From Coprinopsis marcescibilis (lineage: Eukaryota; Basidiomycota; Agaricomycetes; Agaricales; Psathyrellaceae): 17,175 bases of DNA. Both the position numbers and the translations under genes were made by a program. The notes beneath the pieces were generated by a model. It was not told where the DNA came from, did no database searches, and saw only the letters and a list, made by a program, of their open reading frames with translations. The stretch is taken from assembly GCA_004369085.1 (NCBI GenBank), contig ML210548.1:1-17175 (forward strand), read 5' to 3'. Positions 1 to 10,121 of the stretch are shown here, one piece after another. Each line of letters starts with the position of its first letter. The stretch's first letter is position 1.

Positions 1-2265
1 GCTGCGCATCATGTAATTAGCAGCTACATGACCCCTTTGGACGTTTGGCGACTATCCTTGCCAGTGTTTCGAATTTGTTTCGAATGTGAATTAATACTCT
101 CATCGAGCGGATGGTAGTGTTTTATGTAAAGCCTTCGGGTATTGCCACCTGTGCACGTCCAATTCAGAGACGCATATCACCAGTATACTGCCTTGCGCCA
201 GAGCTGAATGGCCTCCTACGGCCTAACACGCGGTATATCTTCGAAACCAAATGCAACCTTGCTTGGTCGACCGTGTCGTTCCGATGACATCATTGGGGCG
301 GCCCGGCCGGAGATAGCTGTTCATTGCGACGAGCATCGCAGCTCGCGTTACATCCGGGTGCCCAACCGGCCAGCCTCAACATATCACAGTCGCTGGGCAG
401 GACGAATATTGAGGTCCAGGCCTTCAGTCTCGCTCATAGCCTCATTGAGAAGACCGTCGTGTGGAAGTCGATTGTCAGACGGTTACCTGCAGATACGACG
501 AGGTACAGCCTATATCTGCTTTCCTGAACACCTCAGCTGACATAGCTGCTGCCAGGGTATCACTGATATGGAGGGCAGCAATGAGCCGCGCACTTAGCAC
601 GATACTAGCCAGTGAATAGGATGATACTGTATACGAACTGTGAGTTTCGTTGACCCTCTTCATACGCCTGCCCTAATGGTTTCTCAGCTCCTCCTCCTCC
701 CATGCTCGTCGTTCTTCCAATTCCACTACTTGGCTTACGACTATCCACTGCCTGCAACTGTTATCGCACAGCTTCGTAGCCAGCCCGTACCTTTATCGCG
801 ACGCGACAGCCCCACCCACTCGCCTGCCACGCTTTATAGAGCCTCGGAGCCAGGTTCATACTGCATTGGGGATCTCAAAGATCTCGAGTGCTGCATATAC
901 CTGGCCAGCTCGCTACGTTTGGACCAGCCGACACCCGGGCAGCATCAAGGAATAGTGATGACCAGACGCTCTGGCGCGGAGTTGTATGCGTTCCACCGGG
1001 CGATATCGCGGAACAGAGCCCCGGAATTTGACAGTCAGTCATTGGCTTACAAGGTGCGTTGCAAACACTCTCTCTGGCTCGTTGTAACATATTCTGACAC
1101 TGTGAATCGTAGACATGGGGAATTCGAATACCACTCACCACAAACGTCGCGGCCATGCTACCCTCGTTTCCCGCTCCTCCATCGTCGTGCTGGCGACCGA
1201 AATTAGCAGTCATCCTCTCCGACCCGTTCTCTACCGCCGATCTTCGCAGAACGAAGCCCAAAAACTCGTTCCCTGCTCTCACTCAACGTCCAAATCAACA
1301 CCATACACTTTGCCCAATGCGGATACTCGAGAATGAGGTGCGGGGCCCCGCCATGCGAGTGGACGAATGTGATCATGAGAGGGCGTAGTGGTAGGGTCTA
1401 GAAAGTGCGTTGGTGGGGAAAGACGATGCTGCCGGCGTCCCGGATTCGTCGATGTGACCCGCTTGCCCACCGCTCTATTTGCCTCCATCCACGTCCATTT
1501 TTAGACCCTTCCGCGGCCCCTCATCTCCTTTGATTGGCGTCCTATTCGTGGCTGCGGGAGAACGAGAAACAACGGTGTCACTTTCATCCGTTGGTGAATG
1601 GCAGGTCGGTTCGGGCAAATGTGGCAGATCCAGTTCGACACCAGACGCGTCATCGTCACGGCCTGCGACTGTATCTCTTATCATCGGCATCGACAGTGCA
1701 CCGATTCCTTGTGCCGTCCCCGAGTGTACCCTCGACCCCTCATGCTTCGTCATCTTGAGAAGCAGTGAATTCACGAGACCCATCCCCTGATGGTTGTCCT
1801 GCACCTAGACCCTCGTCAACATCTCTAACCGCGATTAATCTATGGAGCGCACATCGAGCAAAGCTGGCGGTCACTGCATACACTGCGATCCGCGGTGGGA
1901 TGTGACAGGCTGTCAGGTGTGAACGGCATCGCTGAGGAGCCGAGGGAGCGGGAGATGCAGGATGTGCGAACCGAGGCAGCGGAGAAGCGAGGGGAGAAAC
2001 GGAAGCTGGTGAGCCCTGTCTTTCGTGTCGAGTTTTTGGTAACTTGACTGATTCATGGACTACTTTCGTCTAGAATGTTGCTATGCGCTCAAACCCGCTT
2101 GTGGGAAGGGGAGCGTGGCGGGCGGGATGAGTGGGCAACGGTGCGTGGTACGTTCACTCAATGATTTCGTGTTGTTGACAATATACTGATTCAGGGATTT
2201 CGTCCAACTAGACCGCAGGCTGAGGGGAGAGGATGGACTGAAGTACACACACGCACATTATCATC
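1..2265. other. GC-rich flank without a recognised gene
   Basis: I recognise no protein family here on either strand. Several open frames of 60-188 codons overlap one another on both strands, as expected by chance in GC-rich DNA, and none shows a motif. Plausible introns exist on the plus strand (about 1053-1112, 2008-2072 and 2149-2195, each with a GTRNGT donor and a pyrimidine-AG acceptor), so a decayed or unfamiliar spliced gene is possible. The flank ends at the 9-bp target site of the neighbouring transposon. Confidence 0.5.
1826..2129 (+). pseudogene. possible 3' exons of an unidentified gene
   Basis: An open frame of about 60 codons runs to 2007 and ends in a charged stretch rich in Glu, Arg and Lys (reads EKRGEKRKL at its end). 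It is followed by a good intron (GTGAGC donor at 2008, TTGACTGATTC-like branch, CTAG acceptor at 2072). Splicing continues about 18 codons to a TGA at about 2129. No start codon and no homologous family were recognised. This may be the end of a real gene or a chance run; the evidence is only the frame and the splice signals. Confidence 0.22.
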
Positions 2266-2274
2266 ACCATGTAT
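2266..2274. repeat. left target-site duplication ACCATGTAT
   Basis: Nine bases immediately outside the left TIR are repeated exactly after the right TIR (7983-7991). If the terminal base is taken as TACGG instead of ACGG, the duplication shortens to 7 bp (CCATGTA), so 9 bp is the longest consistent reading. Confidence 0.85.
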
Positions 2275-2513
2275 ACGGTTGACGAGAACGTCGTGGATCA
2301 AATTTCCCGCGCGAGCACATTTCGGCGCTCGCCGAACCAATTCCCACACACCACAGCCCGCCTCAAGTCATCGCCCGCACTTACTACAGCTTCTATACTC
2401 GCCGTCGTACCTCAGGACCTCGAGATTTAATGCTAGAACATACTGTAGATAGGTCCAGTATATATACATGGTATCCCCCACCCTTAGAGATACGTTTCAG
2501 GGGTACATTTCGC
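2275..2513 (+). repeat. left 239-bp terminal inverted repeat
   Basis: Starts ACGGTTGACGAG and matches the reverse complement of 7744-7982. I count one mismatch in the outer ~215 bp (C/T near 2388) and four in the innermost ~24 bp, about 98% identity, with no gaps. It contains a palindrome (2321-2336, TTCGGCG-CT-CGCCGAA) and a TATATATAC tract, either of which could be a transposase or transcription signal. Confidence 0.92.
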
Positions 2514-2557
2514 CTACTGTAACCTGCAGCCTGCGGCAAAGAGTACATACGAAGAAA

Positions 2558-4241
2558 TTACCCAAGGATCACTTTAATAGCATCAGACATAGTAGAAAAG
2601 ACCTCCCAAGCGTTCTCAAGAGTGGCCGAAGGTCTACCGATGGAGATAAACGCAGCCTCTGCCATCACCTTGAAGTCATCGCTGAACCAACGGAAAAAGG
2701 TGTCTCGAGGTCCAACCTCTTCCTCAATCAAGCGCCGAGTGTGGCGCTGAGCATCCTCGGGAACCCTGATCAGACAGTTGAGAGCATTTGGGTCGTATTT
2801 CTCTGGGAGGTTAATGGCATCTGCAGGCACATGACCTGAAGGCATATGCTTGTAAGCCTGTGTACGGATGCGGTGATGGTTCCAATAGGTTCGGAAGGAG
2901 TCCAGACTATCCTGAATGAGTGGGATGAAGATCCAATAGAAGAGGTCGCTGTGAATAGAGTTGAGCTTTGAGAACCGATGCTGCTAGGTGTGACCAATGA
3001 ATATTAATGAATACGCAACATACCTGTGGTAAGTGCACTGAGGCTGGAAAATATGACGAGCTTTCCCTTGAAGAATGATTTCCTTTAGTGACCGCCCAAC
3101 TTTAACCCCCAGCCATCGCCACAATGATTCAATGACAGTATTGTGAACGCTCATAATAGCCATCGCTGTCGCAAACACCGCAGGGTCAACATCGGGTGCA
3201 AAGATCCGTCTAAATATGCTCGAGTTGATAAGCCAAGAACAGTTTATCAAAGATTCAGTGCATACCTCAAGGCATCTTGAATACTTTGCTGCCACCCACG
3301 CTCCGGACCCTTGTCAGTTGTCAGTTGGAGAGGGATCCCTACCCAAGAGTGAGTATATAGAGTAGCTAGTAGCACAGATAGACAATGTACCTCCACACTC
3401 AGCAACGAGGTCAAGGTATAGGTGAGCCAAAGGTGCTGCACTTCGAGAGTCAGGGATTGCGACAAGCTTGATGATGTACCCAGACCACTTGTCCCTGTAT
3501 GCGTAGATCGGAATGCTAATGTCCCCCATCTGTAATGCCTGTGAATTAAGCTTCTCGTGCCCATCTGCTGATACCTCTTGATAGGGTCCAAGCGAAAGGA
3601 GAGGAAGGCGAGGTATCAACGTGCGATTTGCCCCAGGACGGCGCAAATCAAAACCCTCTGGCGCAACCTCTTTCATGAGTAGGCGGAGCGTATCACTACC
3701 ACAGTTCCACACATAAATGATGAGACTATGTTTTGTAAAGCCACTTGAAGATGCTAAGGGCTTACCGAGCAATCATAATGTGTTCATCTTGAAGCATTGA
3801 CTTTAACGCATGTGGGCCTGTGCCGTGAGTAATATCCTTTTGTATGAAACCAGCCGCAGTGTTTCTTATAGTGTCCTTTGGAAGGCGGGGCTTTCGAACG
3901 GTGGGTATCTCGAGACGATCCTCAAGCACACACAGGGTAGTCTCGCTAAGCATTAACAGACAATGTGAGTGAGATCTGCCCATTGTCTATAACATGAAGC
4001 AAATAATGCATACCCAATGCTGAGACCGAACTCATCCTTGAGAAACTTGATTTTTGACTTGCGGGTATACTTCAAACGAACACACTTGAGAAGTCCTTCT
4101 CGAAGCTGTTCATCTGGAGGGTCTGGAAATAGTGATTCAGGATGTTAAGGTTGAGTACAGCTGCACTCAGCCTTGGATTAACAATGAACAGAACTCACAT
4201 TCCTTCGACCCCCATTGGTTTTTGCCAGATGGATTAGGCAT
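2558..4241 (-). CDS. integrase-core (rve-type DDE) transposase, 7 exons, 428 aa
   Basis: Model on the minus strand, exons 4241-4199, 4122-4014, 3945-3766, 3695-3391, 3338-3266, 3209-3024 and 2948-2558. All introns are GT-AG of 52-76 bp and the sum is exactly 429 codons. The start MPNPSGKNQWG and the segment LEIPTVRKPR match the N-terminal region of fungal 'integrase core' proteins. The catalytic triad appears complete: D155 (SADGHEKL), D221 (LTTDKGPE) and E264 (HNTVIESLWRWLG), giving DD(66)(43)E-like spacing. The C-terminal part includes a YWNHHR segment and an SIGRPSATLENAWEVF tail typical of this family. Its gene lies inside TIRs and is divergent from the alpha-kinase gene. I infer cut-and-paste integration activity on the flanking TIRs. 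The exon 6/7 acceptor at 2949 was chosen because it keeps the conserved frame; the nearer AG at 2984 does not. Confidence 0.85.
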
Positions 4242-4582
4242 ACTAAGGGATGATAGCGAGAGTAGAGGATAAATAAAATGAATGTAGGACAGAGGCAAGC
4301 TCTGAGATGCATATTCGTCGAAAGTGGACTCTGCTTTTAACCTTGAATGAGACGCCCTGTGTTGTAACTTGGTCATCTGTATTTTGAGCAATTTGTCTTG
4401 GATTTCGGGTGAATATGGGCCTCACTGGCCAATTAAAAAGCGCCAAGAGAGTGCTTGCAACTGTACAGTGCTGCGCAGATGGCACCATGCTCAACGCGGT
4501 GCATTGGCAATAAAAACGAGGTATGTTGGCGCTACCATGGGATTCTCGGTCATGAACCAACTGCAGTGCAAGACCCTTCTCA

Positions 4583-4595
4583 TTCGGGACGCTCA
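4583..4595 (+). repeat. 13-bp direct repeat, copy 1
   Basis: TTCGGGACGCTCA, repeated exactly at 4730-4742 in the divergent promoter. Candidate regulatory site. Confidence 0.5.
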
Positions 4596-4729
4596 TTGGA
4601 CAAAGTGCCCTTGAGCAAAGCGAGGCGCACATCAGAGGTGCATGTGTACGGATATCCAATGGTCTAGTTTGCTTCCCCAAAAGCTGGGATAACATGCAGT
4701 TCTTTCTCCCGAAAAAAACGAGGCTGACT

Positions 4730-4742
4730 TTCGGGACGCTCA
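4730..4742 (+). repeat. 13-bp direct repeat, copy 2
   Basis: Exact copy of 4583-4595, 147 bp downstream and about 100 bp before the kinase TATA box. Confidence 0.5.
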
Positions 4743-4840
4743 GGAGGGAGAGTAAAGCTGGAGAAAAGAATGCCCATGGGGACTGGGGCGGGGCTTGAGA
4801 GTCAAATTTGGGGATTCAATCCTTTGTGTGGACTTGGGAC

Positions 4841-4848
4841 TATATAAA
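4841..4848 (+). promoter_or_regulatory. TATA box of the alpha-kinase gene
   Basis: TATATAAA lies 74 bp upstream of the start codon at 4922. That predicts a transcription start near 4870 and a 5' leader of about 50 bases. Confidence 0.6.
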
Positions 4849-4921
4849 CAGTACCAAAATTCCCATATTCAACACAGCTCAACCGACATTGTTCAATTAT
4901 TTCTTCAACTTTGTGCTATTA

Positions 4922-7573
4922 ATGCCTAACACCACTACTCTAAACTGCCCTGACTGTCGCAGGTCGTTCCCTTGTGCTCCGACTACTCATTCCAAATGCG
5001 AGAGGTGTGTGGAGCTTGCTAAGCGCCCATATCAGTCTAGCGAGTATGAAGAAGTGATGGTGCGTCATTTATTTTGTAATTATTTTCACTGATGCATTAT
5101 ACCTCTCTGCGCTTAGAAATGGCCCCAATGCATCGAATGTGGACAGTCCTGGAGGAATGCAACCCTCAACAATGCCAATGCTTGTGCCAACTGCGGACCT
5201 GGGGATACCCAAGTGACTGCGGGTCGTGGGGAGTGTGTCATAGGTATGTCTATGCTCTGTACTGATGCTGGGAACTATTGGTTACCTTTTAACTCTAGCT
5301 GTCGAGCGATATCGGGGCTCTCAGGCTGTTGCTCTAGAAGATACCACTGCCCGTCGCTCCGAATCTTTGTTCCAGTCACTGAAGCCCTCAACGGCAGCTG
5401 CAGTAACTTCGGCGCTAACAACAGAAGTTCTGCAGGCACGCGAAAACATTATGCGTGGAGTTGCAGCTGTTAATAGCGGTAAACGTACAGATGCTGTTGT
5501 AGTGGATATTAAGGTGAGGGTCATAGGCTGTGGCGTTGCATTGTAACTCATGTTTATGTAGTACCGGTTGAGCGGAAAACCTAGGGTTACTGCCGACATT
5601 TATGGGATGGTTCGGGCAGCCTTCAACTCAGAGACAACACTTTGGGGTATGTTCCCTTTAACTCAGTTAAAATAAAGTGATCTGACACCATCTGAAGATG
5701 TTCAGGACCGTGCACTGAAGCAGTTCAACGTTGTCTGGACTAAAAATGGTCAGATTCCAATTGTTGTGTGAGTTTTGATGTTATACGTCAGCATGTACGG
5801 ATTTGTTAAAGTGGATGCTTGTCTTCAGAGGGGAGACTACCTTGCGGCAGCAAGATAACAGGCTCATTGATCAAGACATGCTTGGTTCCACACTTCATGA
5901 GTATCTTGCTCAATTGATTGATATGGGGTTTTCCACCGCCCCCACAAGTGTGAGTAGGTTTGGAAAGAAAGGATTGGTTCACGGAAAGCGTGTGGTTCCA
6001 TTTGAGCTTTTCATTATGGAACATATGGTGAGTCCAGCTACAATGATTCTCGATGCAATTTATTCTGATTTTAGGTACAGTTTGCGGAGCGCATCGAGAA
6101 GCTTGCTTTGACTAATTCAGTTCCTACTTTGGAGGCAGGAAAATTGAATAGCAAACGCAATAGGACAGGCTCAATGGCATCTTCCATGATGGCAGCACCA
6201 GCGAAGGTTGCTCGAGTTGGTACCGGAGGTGAGTGTATTGCATATTCCTAATTTTCCGCTGCCAAACATTCGATAGGGTTTGAGTTTCGCTCCTCCTTTG
6301 CGTTACCACCACGAAGCACCTCCCATGAGACGTCTTCTATTCATCTGAGTACAGAGATAACACTAAAGCGGATTGAGTGCATGCATCTTACTGCCGATGG
6401 ATGTCCAATCTTTGTACCAAAGGAACAGTTGAAGGCCTTTATCGGGGAAGCTCCAATTGCTCATGGCTCCATGAAGGTTGTCTTTGAAGTACGTTGATTA
6501 CATTCAAGCCTCAATACGTCCCTACAGCTACTTATATATAATAAGCTTACCCTTTCAGACTCCAAGACCACCACCAAGTATGTTGTCAAACGATTCTATA
6601 AGTTGGAAGACTCGGGTAGCGACAATGACGATGACACCTCTACAAAGTTCGACTTTTCCAATCCCCCATTCACCGTAGACGAGCACACCCCAAAAATTCG
6701 CGCTGAGTGCGTTCGCTTGGCTCAGGGCGCACAGTTCTTGAAGGACTTCTACAAAGCTTGCCAACAGAAGGGTGTTAGTGTCTATGACTGTACGTACTGC
6801 GCCTACGGACAGTGGATCAGAAAATAGCTAACACCCACTGTAGATCTTCGTTTTGCACACTCCTCACTTCTGCAGGAATGCGGAGAGGTGTCGCAAGCCT
6901 CAGGAATGCGCATCGCGGGAGGTAAAGCTAGCAATGCGCTTGACCTGGATACAGAGCACGCACTGCCAGGCTTTACGTGGTTGATGGAAGAGAGGCATGC
7001 AAGCGGGCGCATTGAACGCTTTAGCGGCACTCTGCAACACTCTCCGTTGCACTCTGATATCACTCATCTGACGGTTTACGCATTTGCGCACTTTGTTTAT
7101 GAGTTCACGGGCCGTCAGATAGTCCTTGCTGACTTACAAGGTAAGTCAAACCCACTGAATTCCCTTAGCGATCTCGGCGCTAATTCACCGTATAAATAAC
7201 TTATAAATAACAGGAACTCCTACTTTACTCCGTCATAGTGGTGAACGCATTGAAGGCGTCCTTATTTTTGATCCTATGACTCACACACTCAACCAGTCAG
7301 TACATATCATTTAACTGCGCATTTTTCCGTGGGCCTGAATTGTATTCCAGGGGTTCTGGCATCGGTGACTGTGGTGTACAAGGCATCAACTCGTTTTTGG
7401 AACAACATCAGTGTGGAAGGATATGCGAGCAACTTGGCCTCAGTCAGCCCGGTGAGGCTGACCTTCTGACCGGTGCTAACTCCAGGTCCTCTAGTCCCAC
7501 AGACTCTGATAAAGATCCCACTGAAGGCAATTTGGATAAGACTCCTGAGCCAGTTGGGCAAAATGCTGCTTAA
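4922..7573 (+). CDS. zinc-ribbon plus alpha-type (MHCK/eEF2K-like) protein kinase, 12 exons, 681 aa
   Basis: Exons 4922-5059, 5117-5243, 5299-5513, 5562-5646, 5698-5767, 5829-6027, 6075-6228, 6277-6488, 6546-6789, 6844-7140, 7214-7295 and 7351-7573 total exactly 682 codons. The N-terminus has two CxxC pairs twice (C9/C12 with C26/C29; C51/C54 with C69/C72), like zinc ribbons. Residues about 100-300 match nothing I know. The C-terminal third is an alpha-kinase: GSMKVVFE glycine-containing loop, K415 in VVKRF, zinc-site candidate H564, D578 in ADLQG, D600 in FDPMTHT, GSGIGDCG loop (609-616) and the H627-x-C629-x3-C633 zinc knot. All key residues of this Ser/Thr kinase family seem present. A Ser/Thr/Pro/Asp-rich tail follows. 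The acceptor at 6545, not 6558, is needed to keep the kinase frame. It lies inside the TIR element, divergent from the transposase; the substrate is unknown. Confidence 0.85.
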
Positions 7574-7743
7574 TATTACGGTGGTACATCTCTGTAGTAT
7601 GTATTTAGCCCTGGGTTGATTCCTATGGATATCCAGCTTACATTCGAGAAATTTCCTACACACATGTCTTAGAAGTGCATATAAATCTACGCACCCTACT
7701 GCGCACTAGGACTGCGGGAAAACTGCCGGTATGCGAGATAAAT
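7574..7743. other. 3' region between kinase stop and right TIR
   Basis: About 170 bp with no gene; presumably the 3' UTR and terminator of the kinase transcript. No consensus polyadenylation signal stands out. Confidence 0.4.
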
Positions 7744-7982
7744 GCGAGATGTACCCTTGACACATATCTCTAAGGGTGGGGGATACCATGTATATATACT
7801 GGACCTATCTACAGTATGTTCTAGCATTAAATCTCGAGGTCCTGAGGTACGACGGCGAGTATAGAAGCTATAGTAAGTGCGGGCGATGACTTGAGGCGGG
7901 CTGTGGTGTGTGGGAATTGGTTCGGCGAGCGCCGAAATGTGCTCGCGCGGGAAATTTGATCCACGACGTTCTCGTCAACCGT
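7744..7982 (-). repeat. right 239-bp terminal inverted repeat
   Basis: Reverse-complement partner of 2275-2513, ending CTCGTCAACCGT. The mirror palindrome lies at 7921-7936. It begins about 170 bp downstream of the alpha-kinase stop codon. Confidence 0.92.
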
Positions 7983-7991
7983 ACCATGTAT
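7983..7991. repeat. right target-site duplication ACCATGTAT
   Basis: Exact copy of 2266-2274, directly after the right TIR end (CAACCGT). It marks the insertion site of the 5.7-kb element; joining the flanks through one copy recreates the empty site. Confidence 0.85.
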
Positions 7992-8451
7992 AGTACCCTT
8001 TGGAAATGTGGTGTGCAGACGGTTGTAGACGATTCAACAAAGTGATACTGGTGATGCTGGTACTGCCATGTGATGCAGAGGCTGAAGACAGGAAGAGTGG
8101 CACAAGACATGGGGTGGATAACTCCAAATCAAGCATTGGGTGCTTCCTGCAGGAAGCAGGGGGCAGGATACCTTGAATAGCTTGATGTCCCGTGCACCCA
8201 TGCCATAGGCCATCCTCACTCATTCATTCAATCATTGTTCTTTCCTCATTCTTGAACCCATGTCAGCTGGTATTGAATACCTCATCTCTTTTCATTTGAT
8301 GTTTCTCAAGTTTCAGTCCAAAAAAATATGGGTGGGATCTTTGCCATAGTATGATCAGAAAATACAATTACAATACAAAAGTACAGAACAAAATACCAGA
8401 GAGAAAACAAATAAATATAATCTGTAATAAACCCTACTGTGCCCCACAGGC
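7992..8451. other. non-coding gap between the transposon and the ankyrin remnant
   Basis: No protein family is recognised. The right part (about 8300-8451) is AT-rich and lies just after the stop of the minus-strand ankyrin gene, so it may be that gene's 3' region. Short open frames here look like chance. Confidence 0.5.
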
Positions 8452-10121
8452 TCAAAGCAACTCAGCAGTTTCCAACTTGTTGGTGAATACCCATGGGATT
8501 TCTTCCAATGCCAATGATAGTGCTGAATGTCCATCAGATCTTGTAGCATTAACATCAACCTTCTCTTGCTTCAGCAACACCTCAACCACATCTTTGTGTC
8601 CCCAATAGGCTGCCTGCATGAGTGCTAACCCCTCTTGGCATTGTGAGGAATTGACATCAATGTCATCTTGCTCCAGCAAGAGTTTGACAATGTGTATATG
8701 CCTCTGTCTGGATGCCACTGCAAGGGCTGTCCCATACTTCCAATGTGATGCATTCACATCAATGCTATCAACCCCAAGTAGCATTTGAGCTGCATCTAGC
8801 TGGCCACCCCAGGCTGCAAGAATGGGAGCTGAATAACCCTCTCCATCACCAGTGTCAGGCTGCCTTGCATTGACATTAATGCCCCGGACACAAAGAAGGG
8901 ACTTGATGACTTCTTTGTGGCCACAGACTGCTGCCCACATGAGTGCCGTTGTGGAACATGCATTGACATGATCTGCATCAACAACTCCCAGAAGCATGTC
9001 TACAACCTGAACATGGCCAGCCCATGATGCTGCAATTAGGGGTGACCATCCCTCCCTGTCAAAGCATTGGGTATCAACACCTTCAAACCCAATGAGCAGC
9101 TCTATCGTTTTGAGATGTCCACAGCCAGCAGCAAATGCTAGTGCTGTGCAACCATCAGGTGATTTGGAATTGGCATTGAGGGGGGAAGGAGGTGGGTAGT
9201 TGGTTGGAGAGGAATCCAAACCCAACCACTGTGCAAGAAGACTGTGGAAGTTGCAGGCAGCAGCAAGCTGGATGGAGTTAAGATGGTCAAATCTGCCACT
9301 TAAAAGATACTTCCAGGGAAATTGCTGGCACTCCAGGATCAATTCATTAACAAAGTCTGGGAGTAATGCTGAGTGTGCATGGATTGCCCAGTTGCAATGG
9401 GCATATGCAAGAAAGAGATGGGTAGTGAAAACATCATCATTGTAATCATGGATAGTGCCATTGTAGTTTGCAAATGCACAATCTTGAAGGAAAGCAACAC
9501 ATGTGCCAGCCAACATTGCCTCTGCATCAACCCCCACCTTTGGAAGGTAGCCAACCAGAAAGTCATGTGCAGTATAGTCTAAAGTAGAGCATAAGCCATC
9601 ATCCATGCAATTAAATGGAAATGGCACATATGAACAAGGCAGACAAGTTTTGTCTCTGGCTCAAAAGTGATCAACCCACAGCATGCAGACAGTAATGTGT
9701 CAGGATCAACCAGAAGGGTGGAGTCATACTTGAATGGTTCCATTTCAATAGCAAGTGCATGCAGAAGATCATCCATCTTGAGTGACTCATGTGCATATGC
9801 AAGCAAGATCAGTGCACCAAGGGCCAACTTGGGTGCTGGACTACCATTGATATACTCCATGGTGGCCTCATACATGGCATTAACACCCACAGGAAGCACC
9901 TGCAGTGCTGTGTCTGGGCTCTTGATATTGATGCAGCTACCAAGCATGTTGAGCTGTAGAGAGACCACTAAGAACCTACAAACCAATGGGTGAGCAGATG
10001 ATACACTGCAGTTGTACCTGAAGTTGCTCACATCCCCAACGATCTTTTGAGCACAGTCTTGAAAGCCTTCTCCTTCCAATCCCCCTTCTCCAGCAGGTTT
10101 CACAGCCTTGGCATGCACCAA
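8452..10121 (-). pseudogene. 3' part of a NACHT-ankyrin (NLR-like) gene, frame broken
   Basis: Read on the minus strand, 10121-9579 encodes a segment (SLQLNMLG, VGVNAMYEATME, LLHALAIE, LLSACCGLITFEPETKL) that resembles the winged-helix region following the NACHT NTPase in basidiomycete NLR-like proteins. A likely 42-bp intron (10017-9976) joins FR to FLVVSLQ. The downstream frame, 9627-8452, begins near DYTAHDFLVGYLP and carries about six ankyrin repeats plus a partial one (for example ALMWAAVCGHKEVIKSLL). The two parts are in different frames; a 49-bp intron-like insert (GTGCCA...TTTAG, about 9626-9578) lies at the junction but does not restore the frame exactly. No P-loop or NACHT core is present: gypsy sequence lies upstream instead. 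Intact relatives are thought to be intracellular recognition proteins with variable repeats. I regard this copy as partial and probably non-functional. Confidence 0.65.

Larger units (their letters stand above)
4242..4921. promoter_or_regulatory. 680-bp divergent promoter region of the transposon
   Basis: This is the only non-coding internal stretch and separates the two divergent start codons. It contains a clear TATA box for the kinase gene (4841-4848), several CCAAT or ATTGG motifs (about 4424, 4593, 4656) and a 13-bp direct repeat TTCGGGACGCTCA at 4583-4595 and 4730-4742. Open frames within it look like chance. Sharing one control region suggests the transposase and kinase are expressed together. 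Confidence 0.6.
2275..7982. mobile_element. intact 5.7-kb TIR DNA transposon carrying an integrase-core transposase and an alpha-kinase
   Basis: The element is bounded by 239-bp terminal inverted repeats (2275-2513 and 7744-7982) and flanked on both sides by the direct 9-bp duplication ACCATGTAT. It holds two divergent genes: a DDE integrase-core transposase (minus, 4241-2558) and a zinc-ribbon/alpha-kinase protein (plus, 4922-7573). Both spliced models are complete and free of stops. The transposase stop lies only 44 bp inside the left TIR, so the element is compact. Near-identical TIRs, a perfect target duplication and open genes point to a recent insertion. The ends (long TIRs, 9-bp duplication) resemble Mutator-type elements, but the transposase is of the integrase/rve type seen in many Agaricomycete 'integrase core domain' proteins. 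Family assignment is my inference. Confidence 0.88.

Noticed and set aside
208..1804. Overlapping open frames of 60-188 codons on both strands
   Set aside because: No motif or family resemblance, and they overlap on opposite strands in GC-rich DNA; most start at non-ATG or arbitrary positions.
4243..4695. 150-codon minus-strand open frame in the divergent promoter
   Set aside because: It overlaps the transposase start in another frame and has no recognisable domain; the MPNPSGKNQWG start at 4241 fits the family.
6559..6678. Kinase exon 9 starting after the stronger-looking acceptor CTTTCAG at 6558
   Set aside because: It shifts the frame and loses the VVKRF lysine; the AG at 6545 gives a 57-bp intron and keeps the whole kinase domain in frame.
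9200..9582. Plus-strand open frames opposite the ankyrin repeats
   Set aside because: They are antisense shadows of the ankyrin coding sequence, without any family motif.
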